Shown piece after piece: positions 61,048 through 64,000 of a DNA stretch of 64,000 bases. The translations under genes and the position numbers were made by a program. This DNA comes from Mycolicibacterium sp. MU0053 (GTDB taxonomy: Bacteria > Actinomycetota > Actinomycetes > Mycobacteriales > Mycobacteriaceae), in NCBI RefSeq assembly GCF_963378095.1, contig NZ_OY726397.1, positions 3,162,001 to 3,226,000 of the forward strand. Direction: 5' to 3'. The notes beneath the pieces were generated by a model, which had not been told where the DNA came from, did not search any database, and saw only the letters and a program-made list of their open reading frames with translations. The number at the start of each line of letters is the position of its first letter. Position 1 is the stretch's first letter.

Positions 61048-61680
61048 TCAGTCCACGTACCGCCTGAACCAGTCCTGCATCCGGCGCCAGGCGTCTTCCG
61101 CAGCGGCACCGTCATAGCGGTCCGGGTTGGTGTCGTTGAAGAAGGCGTGGTCGGCGTTGGGTTCTGTGACGATGTCGTAGACCAGACCCGCCTGCGCCAG
61201 CGCGGCTCGGGCAACCGGCTTCGTTGCGTTGACGCGTTGGTCTCGTTCACCGTAAAAAGCCAGAACCGCAACACTTTTGGAGCCGGAGAAGTTCGGAGTC
61301 TCCGGTGTCGGGCCGTAGAACGGAACGGCGGCGGACAGTTGCGGGACGCCGGCCGCGAGCAGCCGCCAGACAAATCCGCCGCCCATGCAGAACCCGACCA
61401 CGGCGACCTTCTTGTCCGGGATCCGTCGCTGCAGTTCGGCAATGCCCGATTCGAGGTCGGCCAGCGCTTGTTCCGGAGGTATCTTGCTCAGCGCGGCGGT
61501 GGCCTCGGCGGGGTCGGCGAACCTCGCGGTCCCGCCGTCGCCCGAGAGCAGATCGATGGCCAGCGCCGAGTAGCCGATACCGAGCAATGCCAGCCGCCGG
61601 ATCGCTTCCCGTCTGGACAACAGCCCGTCGACGTGATCGGTGGCGACCTCCTCGGCGATGTAGCGCTGTAGCGGGGTCAC
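61048..61680 (-). CDS. Dienelactone hydrolase family protein, internally deleted
   Basis: 210-residue protein. The N-terminus (MTPLQRYIAEEVATDHVDGL, SRREAIRRLALLG) is the twin-arginine-like start of a long mycobacterial DLH subfamily. It then jumps at G36/Y37 directly to YSALAIDLLS, the fifth strand region. The catalytic Cys (C98 in GFCMGGG), Asp (GERDQ) and His (NADHAFFN) remain. About 90-100 residues with the first strands of the fold appear to be missing in frame. Probably inactive or unstable. Confidence 0.75.
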   Translation of the reverse strand: MTPLQRYIAEEVATDHVDGLLSRREAIRRLALLGIGYSALAIDLLSGDGGTARFADPAEATAALSKIPPEQALADLESGIAELQRRIPDKKVAVVGFCMGGGFVWRLLAAGVPQLSAAVPFYGPTPETPNFSGSKSVAVLAFYGERDQRVNATKPVARAALAQAGLVYDIVTEPNADHAFFNDTNPDRYDGAAAEDAWRRMQDWFRRYVD

Positions 61681-61802
61681 CCTCGGAAGTATGCGCGTAC
61701 TTGCGCGTCCTCGTAAGCGATCTCACCAGGGAACGATTCGCACCCGACGATCGTTATCACCAAGATGTGCAACCACTTCCACGCGAAAGGAAACCGGCTC
61801 AG

Positions 61803-62792
61803 TTGTCTGTGCCCTTGAGCATTCTCGATCTGGTCCCCATCCCCGAGGGTTCCACCGCCCGCGGCGCGATCGCAGCCTCGACGGCATCGGCACGTCTCGC
61901 TGAGCAGCTGGGCTATCGCCGGTTGTGGTTCGCCGAGCACCACAACACCCCGAATCTCGCCGCCAGCGCCACCGCGTTGCTGATCTCGCAGGCCGCCTCG
62001 GTGACCGAGCGGATCCGCGTCGGCTCCGGCGGGGTGATGCTGCCCAACCACGCTCCGCTGATGGTGGCCGAGCAGTACGGGACCCTGGCCAACATCCATG
62101 GCGACCGGATCGATCTGGGTCTGGGGCGCGCTCCGGGCACGGACATGATGACCGCGCAGGCGCTGGGCCGCTCGTCGGCCGAGCCGCCGGCCTTCGCCCA
62201 GAGCATCTACGACCTGCAGGGCTGGTTCAGCAACACCGGCACCGCGCACAGCTCGCCGATTGTGTCCGCGGTGTCCGCCGGGACCGAGGTGCCCATCTGG
62301 GTGCTCGGATCGACGGTTAACGGCGCTTCCATCGCCGGCCAATTGGGCCTGCCGTTCTCGGTCGCGTCGCACTTCGCACCGGACCAGCTCGACGCGGCCA
62401 TCCGCACCTACCGCGAGGTGTTCTCCACCGAAGCCCCCACCGCGCAGATCGACAAGCCCTACGTGATGGCGGGCATCAACGTCATGGTCGCCGACACCGA
62501 CGAGGAAGCACAGCGCCAGTTCACGGTCCTCGAGCAGATGTTCCTCGACATCCAGCGCAACCGGCGCCGCAAAATCCAACCGCCGGTGGATCCGGAGGCC
62601 CTCGCCGCCCAGGGCGGACGGGACCAACCGATGCTGCGGATCAAGGCGGTGGGTTCCCCGGAAACCGTGACGACGCAGCTGCGGGAGTTCGTGGAACGCA
62701 CGGGTGCCGACGAACTCATCACCGTCACCTACGCGTTCGACCCGGCCGTCCGGGACCGCTCGCTGGAGTTGCTCGCCAAGTGCTGGTTCTGA
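61803..62792 (+). CDS. LLM-class flavin-dependent oxidoreductase
   Basis: 329-residue luciferase-like TIM barrel (MsnO8 group). Start LSVPLSILDLVPIPEG, YRRLWFAEHHNTPNLAASA, RIRVGSGGVMLPNHAPLMVAEQ and GRIDLGLGRAPG-type motif (DRIDLGLGRAPGTD) are all typical. Uses FMN or F420; substrate unknown. TTG 61803 chosen with AAAGGAAA upstream; GTG 61809 is an alternative. Ordinary chromosomal gene. Confidence 0.87.
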   Translation: MSVPLSILDLVPIPEGSTARGAIAASTASARLAEQLGYRRLWFAEHHNTPNLAASATALLISQAASVTERIRVGSGGVMLPNHAPLMVAEQYGTLANIHGDRIDLGLGRAPGTDMMTAQALGRSSAEPPAFAQSIYDLQGWFSNTGTAHSSPIVSAVSAGTEVPIWVLGSTVNGASIAGQLGLPFSVASHFAPDQLDAAIRTYREVFSTEAPTAQIDKPYVMAGINVMVADTDEEAQRQFTVLEQMFLDIQRNRRRKIQPPVDPEALAAQGGRDQPMLRIKAVGSPETVTTQLREFVERTGADELITVTYAFDPAVRDRSLELLAKCWF

Positions 62793-62800
62793 GCCCAGAC

Positions 62801-63310
62801 TCAGCTCCCGGCCACCAATGCAGCCAGGTACTTGTCTGTGATGCGGCGCTGGACCACCGAGGCGATCCGGGAACCGGCTTTGGACCACCACCGCCACGGC
62901 CGCGAAAACGCCACGATCTGGGCGTACACGGTGCCGTCGGCCGCATCGAAACGGACGCCGAAGAACTCCTCCCCTGACTCGGGATGGCCAGGCAACGTTC
63001 CGTAGGCGAAGCCGCACCTGTTCGGTTCGTCGACCACGTAGACCACTCGGCACACACCAGACAGCGGCCCAACACCCACCTTCACCATTGCTCCTGGCTC
63101 GGCCTTCGGAGCCGATGCACCTTTCAGGACACCGGCGCGTCGCTGCATTTCCCAACTCATCAGCTTGGCCCCGGCCTCCTCGAAGACGTGTCGGCCCGCG
63201 CCGATCGGCGCCTCGCGACGAACGTGGTGATATCCAGTCGGTAGCTCACCGGCGGTTGCTCCAACTTCCTTATATGTCAACGGAATTGGAGCCAGTCTTT
63301 GCCAGTTCAC
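62801..63310 (-). CDS. DUF1990 protein
   Basis: 169-residue soluble protein of the DUF1990 family: PIPLTYKEVGATAGELPTGY, HHVRREAPIGAGRHVFEEAG, CRVVYVVDEPNRCGFAYGTL, ESGEEFFGVRF. Fold may bind a hydrophobic ligand. GTG 63310 is chosen because it follows the stop of the upstream gene and matches the family N-terminus. Convergent with the LLM gene. Confidence 0.82.
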   Translation of the reverse strand: MNWQRLAPIPLTYKEVGATAGELPTGYHHVRREAPIGAGRHVFEEAGAKLMSWEMQRRAGVLKGASAPKAEPGAMVKVGVGPLSGVCRVVYVVDEPNRCGFAYGTLPGHPESGEEFFGVRFDAADGTVYAQIVAFSRPWRWWSKAGSRIASVVQRRITDKYLAALVAGS

Positions 63311-63317
63311 AATCGGA

Positions 63318-63722
63318 TCAAGCTGGCTGGGTCTCGTGCGATCCGACCGGCGCAGGCCGCCGCCGCGTCGCACCCCACAACCCCACCCCGATCCCGACCA
63401 CGGCACCGCCGAGGCCGATCACCTGTTGTCCGCGTTTGAGGTCGCCGTGCACGCTCCAGCCACCCAGCAGGTCGGCGGCATCGGCGCCGCCCGAAGCCAG
63501 GAACCAGCCGCGGGTATCGCGGCCGCGAAGCCCCGCCCCTAATAGGAGGCCCCCGATGAGCGCGTCGCGGTAACCCATCGATCGCAGCAGCAACCGCGCC
63601 GAGGGCCCGGGATCCTCGGGTTCACCCCACCACCTGTTGGCCCGCAGTGGGTCAAGCAGGAACGACACCCCAGAGGCCAGCCGGATACTTCCCACAGCCA
63701 GCGCCGCACGGTCAATCGACAT
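63318..63722 (-). CDS. Small membrane protein (DUF4267-like)
   Basis: 134-residue protein with four membrane helices (about 5-22, 46-62, 74-88 and 98-115), sequence SIRLASGVSFLLDP, SMGYRDALIGGLLLGAGLRG, FLASGGADAADLLGGW. Likely co-transcribed with the DUF1990 gene 7 bp downstream. Function unknown; the family name is tentative. Confidence 0.6.
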   Translation of the reverse strand: MSIDRAALAVGSIRLASGVSFLLDPLRANRWWGEPEDPGPSARLLLRSMGYRDALIGGLLLGAGLRGRDTRGWFLASGGADAADLLGGWSVHGDLKRGQQVIGLGGAVVGIGVGLWGATRRRPAPVGSHETQPA

Positions 63723-64000
63723 GGACGGCAGCCTAGGTTCCCGACTCCCTCCGGCGGTGTGACTCGGTCGAATGCGGTGCGCACCGACCGACGTTTGACA
63801 CGACCTCGAAACGGCAACAGAAGCCTCACGGACCGGCCGCGAAAATGGCCCCAAACTATGGCCTAGGTAACACTTCTGCAACTTCAGCAAACATAATTTC
63901 CCAAATGCAGCTAGTTTTACCGCGAATGACCGAGTCGGCAGTGCCCGCCGCATGTCGCCTTGGGATACCGCGCCTTACCTGGTACTTTAGCTACCTTGCC

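Noticed and set aside
1..64000. CRISPR array
   Set aside because: The tandem repeats seen (10-12 bp units, head to tail) have no unique spacers and no cas genes are present.

Overview
High-GC actinobacterial DNA, most probably from a Mycobacterium/Mycolicibacterium species. The reasons are KmtR- and CmtR-type metal sensors beside their cognate exporters, leaderless promoters, RipC-like and LdtMt-like envelope enzymes, an EspC-like/WXG substrate pair, a DUF1990 gene, and an element resembling phiRv2 of M. tuberculosis inserted in a tRNA-Val gene.

0-26 kb is a metal-resistance and envelope-redox island: a sensor kinase; kmtR plus a cation diffusion facilitator; a methyltransferase; a copper module (CsoR-type operator, CopZ-like chaperone, copper ATPase, Cys-rich DUF326 protein); a rhodanese with a cysteine-less thioredoxin; two DUF305 lipoproteins; CcdA, ResB and a TlpA-like thioredoxin; an L,D-transpeptidase; an orphan OmpR-type regulator; two NlpC/P60 hydrolases; a DsbA-like protein; cmtR-ctpG; and a DUF3703 gene. 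From 7.5 to 22.8 kb nearly every transcription unit is preceded by the same 11-bp-phased direct repeat, TAC-N8-TACGTA, usually running into a TAGANT -10 box. I read this as a regulon, and the orphan regulator at 15.6-16.4 kb is the obvious candidate to control it. Decayed copies (DUF305, CtaG/CopD-like, histidine kinase, a frameshifted beta-propeller protein) lie among the intact genes.

26-31 kb holds a divergent IMP dehydrogenase and an EspC-like/WXG-nuclease toxin-type operon with a 12-bp tandem repeat in front of it. 31-48.8 kb is a mosaic accessory element: DUF3039, DUF2637, small zinc-ribbon and HTH proteins, nuclease-fold proteins that look like defence genes, broken restriction-type genes, an excisionase and a tyrosine integrase abutting tRNA-Val(CAC).

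49.4-49.6 kb is a tRNA-Gly/Cys/Val cluster. 49.6-60.0 kb is a complete 10.4-kb integrated element bounded by a perfect 30-bp repeat of the tRNA-Val(GAC) 3' end. It encodes integrase, excisionase, a RepA-like ATPase, HNH, large terminase, portal, MuF, scaffold, capsid and a connector, but no tail or lysis genes, so it looks like a capsid-forming phage satellite. 60-64 kb returns to ordinary chromosomal genes (an internally deleted dienelactone hydrolase, an LLM oxidoreductase, DUF1990).
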